Assembly: GCA_000727475.1 (NCBI GenBank)
Contig: KL647305.1
Location: 860,856 to 924,855, forward strand
From: Sarcocystis neurona
Lineage: Eukaryota; Apicomplexa; Conoidasida; Eucoccidiorida; Sarcocystidae
Length of the DNA stretch: 64,000 bases
Direction of reading: 5' to 3'
The notes under the pieces were generated by a model that saw only the letters and a program-made list of their open reading frames with translations, had not been told where the DNA came from and did not search any database. Numbering within the stretch: position 1 is the stretch's first letter; each line of letters opens with the position of its first letter. Shown here one piece after another: positions 13,545 to 25,600 of this stretch. The translations under genes and the position numbers were made by a program.

Positions 13545-14738
13545 CTGTGTGTGTGTGTGTGTGTGTGCCTGTGTCTGTGTGTGTGTGCGTGTGTTTGTGT
13601 TTGTGTGTGTGTGTGTGTGTGCGTGTGTGCTACACGTTTATTCCCCTCCACTCACTGAAGAGACACGTCACTTCTCTTCAAGCCGCGCAGAGCCATCTAC
13701 ATCGACATAGTTATACGAAAAACGGTATGGATACGGAGTAACATATAATCCCGCCCGCCGACATTTATGGGTATATCGTCAATGTCGTTGGTTTGTTGTT
13801 GTCCCTGGATGCCCTTTGCAGATCAGGATACATGCAGTGCAGGCAAGCAAGTAACTCTAGGTGACACATCTCTAGCCGGGATATCGGACACGCGTATGAA
13901 CACCTGATTGTCTTCCAAAAAGCAAGACTCTAATGCACGCGACAGCTTGTTTGAAACCGATTGCCACGGACACCTTGCACACACAAGTCCAATCCTGAAT
14001 TTAAATCATAGTCGTTTAACGCGGGACTGTCCACAGAAAGCCTCTGCGCCCAATCCTTGCACGCATCGGAAACCGCTACGCAGGAGAAAACTTTTAGCTC
14101 CACCGTTTTCTTGGGAGCTCTGTCAGTCTCCTGGCGTCCCATCTCACCGGAAACTTGGTGTCCTTCCTCATCTGGTTCATCTTGAGGATAGCAGGTCCGA
14201 AGGTGGTGGGCCAGGTGCCAGTAGGACTGGTTTGCATTTTCACCTTTACCATTTCGAGCGGACAGAGTGCGACGTCGGCAAAGAACTCTGCAGACGCGGA
14301 AGCGGCCAGCCACACGGCGCCTTTCTGTTTCGCAGTGAATTCTTCTCCCACCGCGTTGCCGTAGAAATCTTTGAAATATTCGTAGAGACCGAATTTGAAC
14401 AGACCCTGCAAGCTGTAGCCCATGAAGGTGGGTGCCCACCCCAATCGCAGACCCTTCACGCCCTCCTCTGCAATGACGGTGCGAAATCCAGGAAGCAACC
14501 CTTTGTACTTGTCAGGGTAGACCTGCATTTTACATTTGACAACGTCCAGCGGCGTCACCGCCGTGTGCGTCAAACCGCAAGAAAGCACGCCTCCTAACAT
14601 GCACTTGGAGTAGTAACTCCAGTCATGCGGCATCGGATGGGGTTTGCGCGTCACGGCCTCGCAAAGGCGAGAATCCCACGTTGCGGGCTTGCCGAGAGGA
14701 GGAGACGCAAGAGGGGGAGACGGAAAACTCGAAGCCAT
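9116..14738 (-). CDS. PIC: mitochondrial phosphate carrier (SLC25A3 type)
   Basis: This complete five-exon gene has minus-strand exons 14738-14148, 12734-12575, 11253-11163, 10050-9930 and 9163-9116. All junctions are GT/AG and phase-consistent, giving 336 residues. The protein imports phosphate with protons across the inner mitochondrial membrane for ATP synthesis. Three carrier repeats are visible. The first has the signature TPLDVVKCKMQ, the second CPLEMVKVKMQ and the third HPADTLVSVMSK. Phosphate-carrier hallmarks include GWAPTFMGYSLQGLFKFGLYE, AASASAEFFADVALCPLE, the PLWSRQIPYTMAKF stretch formed across exon 2, and LMIGTLTGLQWWIYDSFK near the C terminus. The last exon is only 48 nt (TAMGMGTTGGASAKK, stop). 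The ATG at 14738 is the first Met in the open frame. The upstream strand is pyrimidine-rich in the gene's sense, as expected for a coccidian 5' leader. Introns of 0.8 to 1.4 kb contain only simple repeats. Confidence 0.96.
13481..13630. repeat. GT/CA microsatellite
   Basis: About 150 bases of almost pure GT on the plus strand, with occasional C or T changes, sit in intron 1 of the phosphate carrier. The long open frames here (Cys-Val on plus, Thr-His on minus) are translation of the microsatellite and not genes. Confidence 0.97.
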
Positions 14739-16069
14739 TGTGTAGGGCTTGCGGTGGCTTGCACAGAAATTTAGGAAGGCGCAGCCGGGAGGGCCGACGG
14801 GAAACACTTGCAAGTAGCCTGCAGTGAGAAAGCCGAAAAGGAGTGGTGTAAAGAAAGAACACTGTCAGAAAAGCTAATGGAGGAGCGGTGGGAAAAGGTG
14901 AACACGAGGGAAGAGAATGACGGAAAACTCTTTAATGGAAGAAGACGAAATAATGATATGTCCGGCGTGGGGACGCACAATGTAAATTATGGGGAAAGGA
15001 GAGCGCGCAGTGGGCACGTGTAATTAGACAAACGAATGAAGACAGCGTGCGCAGGACCAGCCGGATCGCGCGGCAGGGACAGCACGGGCCGCTGCGCACG
15101 AATATTAGGAGAAAAGCGACAATGAGGGTCGAAGAGATCAACAAGAGTTACACCTCAGTCTTTAATAGGGTCGCACGCGCCAGTGTGACGACCGGTTGCG
15201 AGCTCGGTTCCCGATGTTGGGGGTGGCGGCTGTTCGGACACGAGTGTACGCGGGCGGCACTGCGGGAAGAGACACGTTTTTTCTGTGCTTGGTCGGCAGT
15301 GTATCAGTAATGCTGCACTTGGCAGAGTACACACACTACACCCATGATTGCAATTTATTTCTGTAGTCCGTAAATGCATGAAAAATCTTTGCCTGTTATA
15401 GCAGCTGATGCTCTGATATGTTTCTGAAGTGTATAGACATCCCTTCCACTCACGACCTCCAAAGGAACCGCCAAGGCTTGTGCGGTGATCCCAGGAATGA
15501 TATTAGAAAGTCCGACTAAATGAAGATTAAAGAATAACCTGTATGTTGATGCTTATCTGAGGAAACCGATATCAACAACGGCACCGCCCGCGTTACACGC
15601 GCATTCTTCGCCACTGCAGAAAGGATCTTTCATCGCTGGAACACTTTGTCAACTACTTCTCACAAACGGCACAGGCACTGCTACCTGTGCGCAGGAGAAG
15701 TGACTGTCTCCTACCGCATGGTTAAGGGGCGTTGTCGAAAGGATTCTGATGAGGCGAGAAAAGAGCTACAGGCTCTAGCAATGAACATAAGTTTTTTTCA
15801 GTCTCAAATGTAGGATCGCATTCACGTTCTCGACATGCTTTTTACATATTTCTTGTGAATTTACACAATAATCTTTAGCTCTCTCTGTGCATCGTCAGGA
15901 AAAATGCACACCCACGTGGCACCGCCTGTCTGTCTAAACAACTGTCGACTACGTTGTATTCCGGATAGTGTGTGTACTGGTACGCGGGTACACATTTTCG
16001 CACAACAGTACATTAAGCGTACGGCTGCATACGGCGGAACACCTTCTTCTAGGCGGCGTGAGCTTGGCG
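14739..16069. other. upstream region of the phosphate carrier
   Basis: The first 400 bases or so (14739-15140) are purine-rich on the plus strand, so the transcript sense is pyrimidine-rich, which suits a 5' untranslated leader and promoter. From 15300 to 16069 I see no convincing exon. This stretch also lies beyond the 3' end of candidate gene V. Confidence 0.5.
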
Positions 16070-16120
16070 TCACGAAGCGTTGTGTGAACTCCTTAGTTTG
16101 GGAAGGCGCACAGAGAAAGT
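16070..16120 (-). CDS. possible terminal exon of candidate gene V
   Basis: After the acceptor GCGTAG a phase-0 frame reads 16 codons and stops with TGA at 16072-16070. It fits the phase of the donor at 17125, but short open stretches are common here and another frame is also open. Treat it as a guess. Confidence 0.2.
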   Translation of the reverse strand, partial: TFSVRLPKLRSSHNAS

Positions 16121-17124
16121 CTACGCAGCTTATGTACACACAGCAGCTTTTAAATCAGAACGCCCGTTTAAGGCAGATAGATCCGTCATGAGATTTCACA
16201 CTGTGGACGCATACAGACATAACCAGGACGTGCGCTAACACACGCATATACGCTGTCTCGATCTCTAGACGAGTACGCGCTGGAAGCACACATGCACTTA
16301 ATTAGAAATACACGTTTGTAGCCTGCAGACTGCTCCCGATTTATATAGATGCTGTGCACTTACTGCGTGTTTGCAAGGAAACCAGGAAAAAAACGTGGCG
16401 CTTGTTGCAGGGGGGCACACAGGTCAGTAAACCCGTATTCGAATGTTGTGTGCATTTGTTCACACGTGACTTTGTTACTTCTGTAGGACGAATTACAGAA
16501 CAACGCCCAACGACATGCATAACAGGGTGCCACCAACGGCACAAACAGTAACACACTCAGGTCACACGAGAGGTCTGCTTAGCAGTAGTACCCGCTTCGC
16601 TGCGCTTGTTAATCCACCTGTGGGACCGGCACAGACGTTTTCTACAATTTTCTAGAATGCTGACAACGTCGTACACTGCTGTTCTTGCAGTTACTGCTGC
16701 AACAATGACTACTATACTAGATCCAGCGTTGCCATCACTAATACAACTACGTGAAAGCTGCTTGGTGTATAAAGCTGCGACTTGAAGAGGCAGTGAGCCC
16801 CCACGTTGAGTTAGTAGGCATCTCTGCCATTCTCACTTGACGAGGACACGTTTTCCGACCTGGGGCTGTGCTTCCGCCAGCGTTCGGAAGCCTGGTGTGT
16901 ATGTGTTGTACACGGGAGAAAACATGTGTATCTCTTTACATGCATTATTTAATTAAGATCATTTCGCGCACATCCCCGGCGTGTTGACAGTGCTGTCTGT
17001 GAGTGTGTGAGTAAAAGGAGCGACCCCGAGGTGACACCTCTGCGTTCTGCGGTGAGTCCACACAAAGACTACCCCGTATTCTCTGCGTTTCCAGGACGAA
17101 TGAGTAATTAGCGTAGATACTTAC

Positions 17125-19911
17125 GTCAGAAGCGTGGCCCTTGCACTGCAAGCTTGAGATTGGTGTCGCGTACGGACACGTCTTACTGTCACTTCTGGAC
17201 AAGGATCTCTCTATGTTCTGTTGACGGCACACCGTACATTCTGGTTCCCCCCAATATATATATATATATATATATGAGAAATGGAGCTGGGTGGGCAGGG
17301 CGTTGAAGCGTCGGTACTAAGAAGGATAACTGTTGTACCAGATATCTTTTGCTTCCTTGTTCTGAACTAGGGAACCAACCATGAAAGGGAACAGTCTCTA
17401 GCGTAGTGATATCGTAATATAGCAAACTGCGTCAAAACAGCAGGCGCGCAACTTTGCGGTCTAACGGTACTCGTTCTATCAGCATCGCTACTAGCTTCAC
17501 ATATGATAGACTTCTGTCGGCATACGTTTATCTATATCGCAGTAGCGGTAGATATGTTCTTGCGAAACGCCTGCAAAATGCACAACAAATGGGAGTAGGT
17601 AGTGCTCAAGGCCGCGGTCTACACGTGAGACAGGTGTTTATGACGTCGTAGCGACGTTGTTGGAAAGGATTTTCACGGAATCAACTTTTGTCGGAATCTG
17701 ACGGCTACGCTCTCTCGTATGCACAAATGTGCCCAAATGGATACTATGTCCCTTGAAATTGTGTCTTCACTTGCATAAGGTGAACTGATTCCTCGTAGAA
17801 CCTCCGACGTCCCAGTTCTCGCAGAGCGCCCCCTCATCGGTGGCTGGACCATTCTTCCCACCACAAGTGGTACGTGTGCGTGAACGTATATATACTCACC
17901 CAGTGGTTAGCTGCGGGAGAGCCTGAAACTCTAAATCTGGTAAACTGCACAAGACCTCTATCTTGCTGCGCTTGCTTGTATTCTGCTTCGAAAGCGCCAA
18001 AACTCCTCAACAGGATCGTCATTATAAAGGTACGTGCAAGCTGCCTGTGCACCGCCGTTTACTTTCAAGGAGACCGTATAGCGGCGCCCATATACATATA
18101 GATATACATGCGCCCATATACATATAGATATACATATATAACACACGAACTCATGCGTGTTCACATGAGTACAGTGTAGCGTACGCTACGACACCTCGGT
18201 GAGCGGATGGCTGTTCCCTCCGAAATAGAAGGGGATGATTATTGCTTCGTACAACAACTCTAATTTACTCCTGCTGTGCTCCCGCAAAATGAGCCAGCAC
18301 AGCGCGTCGTACACGGGGAAACGAACTTTTGACGCCTTCATAGGTGTGCAGCTACGAATTCACGTATTGGTGACTGTTGTGTAGGGATTTATAGGAGGAG
18401 CACGTTGAAGGTATGGAAAGGCATGACTTTGCGCACATGATGTGCAGAAATACGAGGCGCAGTCGCTTGAGCCGTTATACCTGCTTATCCACGTACATGC
18501 CTATATACATATATATCAGTTCTGGCTTCATAAAACCTCCCCACTATTCTTCTTTATCTCTTTCGGCACATATGATATATGCATGCGCGTGTCTGTGGAA
18601 CCGCCTTCACGCAGACGGCCTTTATGGATAAATATATACCTACAGATCGACATGTACGTATTGGTTTTACATGCCTACTTCACTGCATTGGTTTTACGTG
18701 CCTATTTCAGTAGAGATAGTAGGTGCTGCATAGACAGCGAACATGTCCACCGCATATATAAACGCAATGGTGACTCCGAACCCGTTGCATGCACAACTGA
18801 ATCCAAGCACGACAAGAGGCAAGGAAGTACACTCTCAACGACCGGGAGTGGCAGAAGCAGATAGTGGCACTACCTGGTAAGAATGAACGCATACAGCAGT
18901 AATTCCTCTTCCTTCGTCCTTTCATCTTTAAAACGAGGCGTGGAATGGCTTTCTCGAAAGTGGTAGCGGCGTCTCGCGATTGCTGCTTTGATCTTTCCCA
19001 TGAATCTCCGCGCGGTTCCACGCTCCAACAAATCATAAACGTAACCACTAGTGCGTGTGTGTATATACATACATGCATACGTATTGGTGAAGGCCTCTCA
19101 CCTGTGTCAGTTACGTAGGAGGATGCTCTCCGGCATTCTCTTCTATCTTTCGTCTTTCGTTTTTTCGTCCTGCTTCCAATACTGTTTGCACAGTCTAAGT
19201 CCATCCGACCATCACACGATTCCCCGTGGCTTTGACTTTGTACCAATCTGCAGTTTTGGGGCCCCGCTTATTTCACGCTGTCCCGTAAGCCTTTTGATTA
19301 TCGCCTTCTCTCCCGTATCCCACACAGTCGTTTATGAGGATACGTCTTCTTCCTCGCGACGGATTCATTCGTTTACGTAGGTTCTTTCTTTCATCTCCCT
19401 TCTCTCTTTCTCTGTGGCTCCTGTGGCACGACATGAACAAACCTTTGCTCTTTTCCCTGTATGTGGGTATTCCACTAAGAAGACAACGTTCGTGGGAGAC
19501 GTGTATACAAGTGTACAGATACATAGATTTCTTTATCAGAAAACTCGACATCGCTAACGGACGTGGTGAGGAAACTTGTTCCTTCGTGGAATGTGAGCCG
19601 GCAATGGCTTCTTGTCCGTATCTCCAGTCTTGTACGTGTGGCACGGTTTCGTGATTGCCCGGTATCACTGTAATCCTTGTGAACGTACAAGGATGCGACG
19701 GACTTACAAACTCGCCCGCAGTGCGGAAGTTAACCAACGTTTTGCTGAGTCGACGCTCCACGGAAAACCCTGCAGTCGTGGGAATCGCTCGTGTACTAAA
19801 CACTTGAGTGTGTTGTGGGCTTGGGACACCGTCATTGGCTCCACTTGCCAGTGCGAATTTTTGTTTGTCCTGCGTCGCGTCCTCTTCTAGAAATTGTACC
19901 TTTTTTTCCAT
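17125..19911 (-). CDS. hypothetical protein, multi-exon (candidate gene V)
   Basis: I do not recognise the family. Five minus-strand exons join in phase: 19911-19708, 19474-19443, 19047-18874, 18044-17900 and 17217-17125. The donors after exons 1, 4 and 5 (GTAAGT, GTGAGT, GTAAGT) are strong. The donors after exons 2 and 3 (GTTTGT, GTAGTG) are weaker. The protein starts MEKKVQFLEEDATQDKQKFA and is hydrophilic at first. Exon 3 gives a basic helix-like stretch (GYVYDLLERGTARRFMGKIK, then AAIARRRYHF) and an acidic-basic segment, DERTKEEELLLYAFILTR. Exon 4 continues QLARTFIMTILLRSFGAFEA and EYKQAQQDRGLVQFTRF. The 32-nt second exon (WNTHIQGKEQ) is the weakest call. A possible last exon is 16120-16070, phase 0, ending SSHNAS and a stop. 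The gene is divergent from LSM4, so the two could share a promoter in 19912-22697. The function is unknown. Confidence 0.5.
18084..18135 (+). repeat. perfect tandem duplication, 26-bp unit
   Basis: Two identical 26-bp copies (18084-18109 and 18110-18135) beginning GCGCCCATATACATATAG lie in an intron of candidate gene V. Perfect identity suggests a recent slip. Confidence 0.95.
18660..18710 (+). repeat. imperfect tandem duplication, 27-bp unit
   Basis: ATTGGTTTTACATGCCTA at 18660 is repeated at 18687 with one change (ACGTGCC). The unit lies in an intron of candidate gene V. Confidence 0.85.
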
Positions 19912-22436
19912 CCCTCTCCTTCTTTGCGTTCTGTTTTTTGCAGTTCGCTCCCTTTCAGTGTGTGAGGCACATACCTCTCCCCTCTGCAGTATTTGCAGAT
20001 ACCGAGTGTATCAGTTTTCCTTTGCACGGCGTCTTTCTCGATGACTGTACTGGTAGAAGGCCATATTGCTGTTTCTAATTTCTCCCACTTTCCCTTTGTA
20101 GCATATGTGTGTGCGTCTGCGTCAACCTGCATAGACTTTTGTCCGTGGTCACTAAGAGAGAAGACGGAGGATCCCCGTCTGCGTAATAATTCTCTCTGCC
20201 TTTCTCTCTCAACCAAAAAATTGGAAGGAAGATTTGGTCCCCTTTCTCTTCAGTCGGGCTCCTTCGTTGCTACGTTTCCTTTGCAATTGGAACCTCCTGT
20301 CCCCCTTCTCCTTCAAGCAGCCGCGTTTCTCCGGTGTAGACGCAGCTCTCCATTTTGAAGTGGGATCAGGACTACGTTGTAACTTTTGAATCAACGCCTG
20401 GAGTGGAGCCTACAGAATATTTGACACCTTTCGTTTCCTTCCCCTGCACGACGTCCGTTTCCACCACGCCTTTCGTTTTTACTGTCCTCCCGCTCTGGAC
20501 GCCTCAGGCCTCGCAGGAATGCAGCGTTGAGTCGTCCTGTCTATCTGTTCACATCTTTTTCCTCCATCTTTTCCTTTCGTCCCTTTCTTCGGCCACCAAA
20601 GCAAGAATGCGTATGATTGTACGACAGTTCATGTGGTTCTCCTCAATGCTTCAGCACGTTGTGCTGTATACGCAGGTGCCGACGACTACGCTTGCGTAGG
20701 TCTGCGAGCGTCTGTTCCCGTAGACATTGTCGTGCAGGAGTCCACATCCGAATAAGCGCGTGTATGTGTGTAGACGTCTATGCGGATCTCTGTAGCATTA
20801 CAATTATATGAGCGTGTGCATGTATATACATGTGCTTGAGTCTCTGTGCGTGCGCATTTTTACATTCTCGAGGCTGTAAGCCGTGTCTCTTTCTATGCGT
20901 TTACGCAAGTGTACTGAAGTGATTGCAGGCTACACCCCGGGGGGTGCTGTTTTTCCCGTTTGAGTGCCGTATTTAGCCTTCGTAAAATACATCTGCACGT
21001 AGTAGTGCAAGGTCTATACGTTTCATCAATACAACTGCCTTGTACTTTGGTCTTCTCTTCCTTCTTCTGAGGGGAATGCCTCTTTGCTAACTGGTGTTCT
21101 TCCTGTGTTCCTCCAGTCTCCGTTTTTCCTCGCACTTTTATTGTCCTTGAATTTCTTCTTCGGTTCCGTGTCATCCTCTCCTCGTGCTTCATTTGTGGAT
21201 TCTTCTCTTTCTATAAACCCTTTTTCACCTCTCGCTTTTTTCGTTTTTCTCCGCGAGAAAACACCTCAGCAGCACAGCGCGGATCCTTCTCCTTACGGAA
21301 CTCTGCCTGCAACACCATGGTGGTGGGTGAAGCAGCAGCTCCTTTAACACTGGAGACGGAACTCACCCTTCTCACTTACCCCTTTTTTTTTCTCGCGTGC
21401 TGTGTTCGTTCATCTACACATACAAATATGTGGAAATGTGTTTGTTACGTATCTCTCTCTTCCCGTACGCATTCGTTCTCTTTGAATATATATATATATA
21501 TGTATACGTATATGGGCACATACATATATGTGGCTGTATCTCTCTCACTTTATATATATATGTATACATACGTATATGTGCACATACATATATGTGGCTG
21601 TGTATAACTCTACCTCCTTGGAGAACCGTGGTGCCGCTGTATGCTTTTCACTCTCTGGAGCTGCTCATCCACATCCGTGTACACTTGTTCATTGTACCCA
21701 TGAATCTGTAACTGGCTAGTATTTTACTTCATATAGCAAGCTGTATAAGATTTGTCCGATGCGTTCACGTTCGTCGACCTCGTGCCATTGTCTAATTACT
21801 TTATCAAGCTGACTGTTACACATACATGTGTGCTGCGTGTATTACGATCATGAATCGACCCACCTACCACAAAGTCCGTCTCCATTACTCTCTCTATCTG
21901 CCTACAAGCAAATACACGTGTACTACTAGACGTACGTCTATCTGCAGATGAGCGTGTATACGTGCCTTATGTTTGTCTGTATGCCATGTAAGTTTGCGTA
22001 TTCCTCCACGTTGTGTCTGTATGTAGAGACGCGTGCATGTCTTAAGCAAGGTATGGGCGTTTCTGAATGTAGAATCTGTGTGCAGGTCTGATCGTACACA
22101 CCTGTACACGTATGAGCACTTTCTGGGTGAGTGAGGTTTCTGCGGATAATAAAACTATTGTCCTTAGATGTATGAGGCGCCACCTGCACCCTTTTCTTGC
22201 CGTGATGATGCATGCATATATTTCTAATGGCTATGCAAATAATTCTGTAGATGTTTACACCTGAGAGACAAGCCTGTATATACGTGAGCACTGTCTTTTT
22301 TCGCTGCTTGTAGGTTTTTATTTGTACGTCGAGCGCCGTGTACGTATCGCCCTCTGATCGTCGCGGTCTGCGTCTTCCTCTCTCCCCGTCTTTTCCGTGA
22401 ATATATGTGTACACACGTGCATATGTAAAGAGAAAC
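19912..22436. promoter_or_regulatory. divergent upstream region between candidate gene V and LSM4
   Basis: The plus strand from about 19900 to 21420 is strongly pyrimidine-rich (TTTCTC and CCTTTCC runs), typical of the leader of a plus-strand coccidian gene, here LSM4. Long Ser/Leu/Phe/Pro open frames here are translation of that bias. A start codon followed directly by GTGGTG at 21317 is one candidate for the missing LSM4 ATG exon. A TA-rich unit is duplicated at 21490-21538 and 21551-21603. No specific transcription factor site is claimed. Confidence 0.4.
21490..21603 (+). repeat. tandem duplication of a TA-rich unit
   Basis: Two copies (21490-21538 and 21551-21603) of a TATATATATGTATAC unit, each ending CACATACATATATGTGGCTG, are separated by a short CTCTCACTT-type spacer. 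Confidence 0.85.
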
Positions 22437-22697
22437 GGGGAGAATACATTATATCTATTCTACATATATCTACTTATGTGAATGTTTTATATCTGCCCCA
22501 GTGTGTCAATGACTTCGGTCGCCGGTGTCCCTGCGTCTCCCCCGTAGATAGATTTATATATGTGTGTAGAGAGAGGGGGGGAGACCACATCTATATATAC
22601 GTTCTGCATATATCTGTATATGTGACTATTTTATATCTCCGCATCAGTGTATCAGTGACTTGGGTCGCTGGTGTCCTTGCGTTTCCTGTTGCTGCAG
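22437..22697 (+). repeat. direct duplication that includes a splice acceptor region
   Basis: The segment 22437-22547 resembles 22577-22697. Shared blocks include TACATATATCT.C.TATGTGA, TTTTATATCTSC, GTGT.TCA.TGACTT.GGTCG and GGTGTCC.TGCGT followed by a pyrimidine tract. The right copy ends in the functional acceptor TGCTGCAG before the first recognised LSM4 exon. The left copy ends in CTCCCCCGTAG, a potential cryptic acceptor. Confidence 0.8.
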
Positions 22698-25600
22698 CTC
22701 CCACTGACTCTTCTGCGTGCGGCGCAAAACAAGCCGATGGTGAGTTCTAAACCGTTTTAAGTTATGTAGCACACACTGGAGGGCGCATAATATATATATA
22801 TATATATATATATGTGTATAGGTCCGTATATCTCCGTATATACTTCTGCGTATAGATGCTTTTCCAGTGTTCCCAGTGTGCGTGTCTCTGCACTATAATA
22901 GTAAGTGTGCGTACACGTATGTGTATATATATTTGCTGAGACCTGTGTTTATGAGAGCCACACGTGTCATTTACGTGTCACATCTTAGCCTCGTACTCTC
23001 AGATATCCGGATACACACATGGACAAGTACGTGTGACTGTGTTCATAACCATGTAGCTTTCGTGGTTTATGAAAAAGTGGCTCATAAATCTGCGTATCAG
23101 TTTTTGTGTAATTTCTCCAAATTTTCGTATATGAATGTGCATCTTTGTTATACATATCCCTGTACACCTTTAGATGTATACATGTGAGTTATACGCGTTC
23201 CCGTATGTATATTTGTCTCTCTTCATGCTTGGGTATATCTATGTGTGCATCGGTGCATGTGGTGTATGTGCCTCCCTACAAATATGTGTATATACATCTG
23301 TGTGCGCCTTTATACGCCTGCGGTATGCATACGTTTGTATGTATATATGTGGATATGTGTACGCCTACGCGTGAGTGAGTGGCGGCTGAGCTGAAAGTGG
23401 AGCAGTAGTGAATGTATCGGACGAGCGGGTGAACAGGAAGCGGATATCCCAGCGGCAACGGCAGATGCGGTGAATCACGTAGAGTCATACCAGCAGTAGA
23501 TTAGCGATTGCTGCTTCTGCTGCTGCAGTTGCAGCTCCGATATTTTTCGGAATTCTCTCCTGCACGAGTCTACTTTTCCTCCGTGAAACTATAGTATCTG
23601 CGACGTGGAAGAAGCTGCCGCTGCTGCTGTACCCACCTCTTGTTGCTCCCGCCTCCACTAGTCTTGCGTGTCCTGCTCTTCCTTCTGCTGCTGCTTCTGC
23701 TGGCACTAGGGCTGCTGCACGTCCTCTTGCTGCCATGTGCGCATTAGAACTCTAGGGGTCGCCTTAGTTGGAGAGTGAGGTGCCTCGCACCTCATTACGT
23801 TTTCTGCGTGTTTCAAAGGAACTAGTGAAAAGTCGCCCTTTCTTGGACGGTTGCACTGGCAACCAGAAGCAGACATTCGTTTCTTCCGCACCCTTTTCTG
23901 CGGCTGCAACGCACGCCATCTCCCTTTTAAGAGCAGAGGAAAACGTGGTTTAAGAAGAAGAAGAACAAACTTGAGGTGTTTTTTTCCCCCGAAAGAGTCT
24001 TTCGCAGTTCTGTCTTGTTGTAGCCAAGAATAGTAGCAGGCCTTTTTGTCGATCTGTGATTCGTCGACCAGCACATAGACACGTGTGAGTAATTGCGTGT
24101 GAGGCACCCCAGGAAAGGGTTTCTCTTGTGAGCTCAGGCTGTGTATGAGTAGCTTCCTAATTGGTAGTTACAATGTTTTACCTGTGAGAGACGCCTTTGT
24201 GGATAGTGTCAGCGGGGAAGCTTGATTTTTCTTTGCGGAACCCACCGGATGATTAAAGTACGAACATGTGTGTGTATATATGTAGACTCAGGATGTAGGA
24301 AGAGCCCTGTAAAGCTCTCTTTAGCCTCACACATGTCTTTCTCGCCTATTCGGGCGTCAGCGTCGTTTTTTGTAGGTAGGTTTTTGTATAGCTACCTTTC
24401 TGTACAGCTGTCGCCTTCTGTAGATTCTTATATAGGGGCCTGTTGACGAAAAGATCTAATTGCGCAGGTACTACCTTTCGGTGTCGTTATCTTTGTCTGT
24501 GACTTTTCACTTTCTCTGCACTTGCCGTACTTCTGTGGGTCTGGGCATGCGAAGGCCTTACGACGTTTTTGCTACCCAGTGGATACAAGTAACACGCCAC
24601 TATGGATGTGGTTGTTTTTATTCCGTGAAACATGTTAATGTTTTCGCGTTACTGTTCGAATGCAAAGAACGGAGACTCGACAACATAAGAGCAGCGTTTT
24701 GTGTGCGACCCTCTGCGTCTTGTCGCTCCCCGTGCTGCCGTGTGTGGCTTCGACGTCTCGCTGCCTTTTTTGAGAAATCTATATTTTCCACTGTGGACGT
24801 ACCAGGAGAGCGGGGACATTTTTCACGGAAATGGAGTACAGCGTAATGCATTGAGCTGCAAGTCAGCTTCCCTTCGTTCCACTACTTTTGAAGTACCTAC
24901 GACTGCTCTAGCAGGCGTGCCAGAAATTGCGGCCCTACCGACTTTCGGTCCCACGTGTACAACTTTATGTACTACTGGTGTCTTTGTACAACGTTCGGTG
25001 TACAAACGAGTGCTTGCTTCTGATGAAGCGTATAATTCCTTGATTTTTATTGTGATCCGCTGAACATCTGACCTTTTTTTGCTATAATTCTCACCGTATT
25101 TTGCGGAGAAAGTGTGACAATTTTTTCTTCTGACATTTGCGTGTCTCTGTGGCTTAACTGTTTCATTTCTGCCGCAGATGGTGGAGCTGAAGAGTGGAGA
25201 GACGTACAGCGGAATGCTTGCCAATTGCGACGGCTTCATGAATCTGCATCTTAAAGACTCTGTCTGCACGTCCAGAGTAAGTGCGCTAAGACACGTCGAC
25301 GAATGGCTACACAGGACGCGATAGGATGTTTGTAGATAACTGCCCACTGATTAAAAGAGATAGAGTGCATTTCTTTAGGTGAGTGTCCACTGATGGTGGT
25401 AGCGAGAGATATATGGCACAGTGAGAGTTACGTTTTTGCATATACGACCAAGGCGGTAGTCTCAAGGAAGTGGTGCGAGAGAGATTAATCTGAATATTGA
25501 GTGATAAGTGTAGGGGGTGTGATGCGAGAGAGAGACGTACAAATTTTCCATAAGCTTCAGTTGGTGGTCGTAAAGAGGAAGTGAGATATACGTATTCATA

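Noticed and set aside
13271..13741. Long open frames on both strands rich in Cys/Val or Thr/His
   Set aside because: They are translations of the GT/CA microsatellite inside intron 1 of the phosphate carrier.
19273..19911. A 212-codon minus-strand open frame as a single exon gene
   Set aside because: A consensus donor (GTAAGT) at 19707 splits it. The downstream part has no matching phase, except the short exon placed at 19443-19474.
24460..25063. Plus-strand frames of 120-128 codons between LSM4 exons
   Set aside because: They lie in a defined LSM4 intron and show no family resemblance or consistent splice sites.
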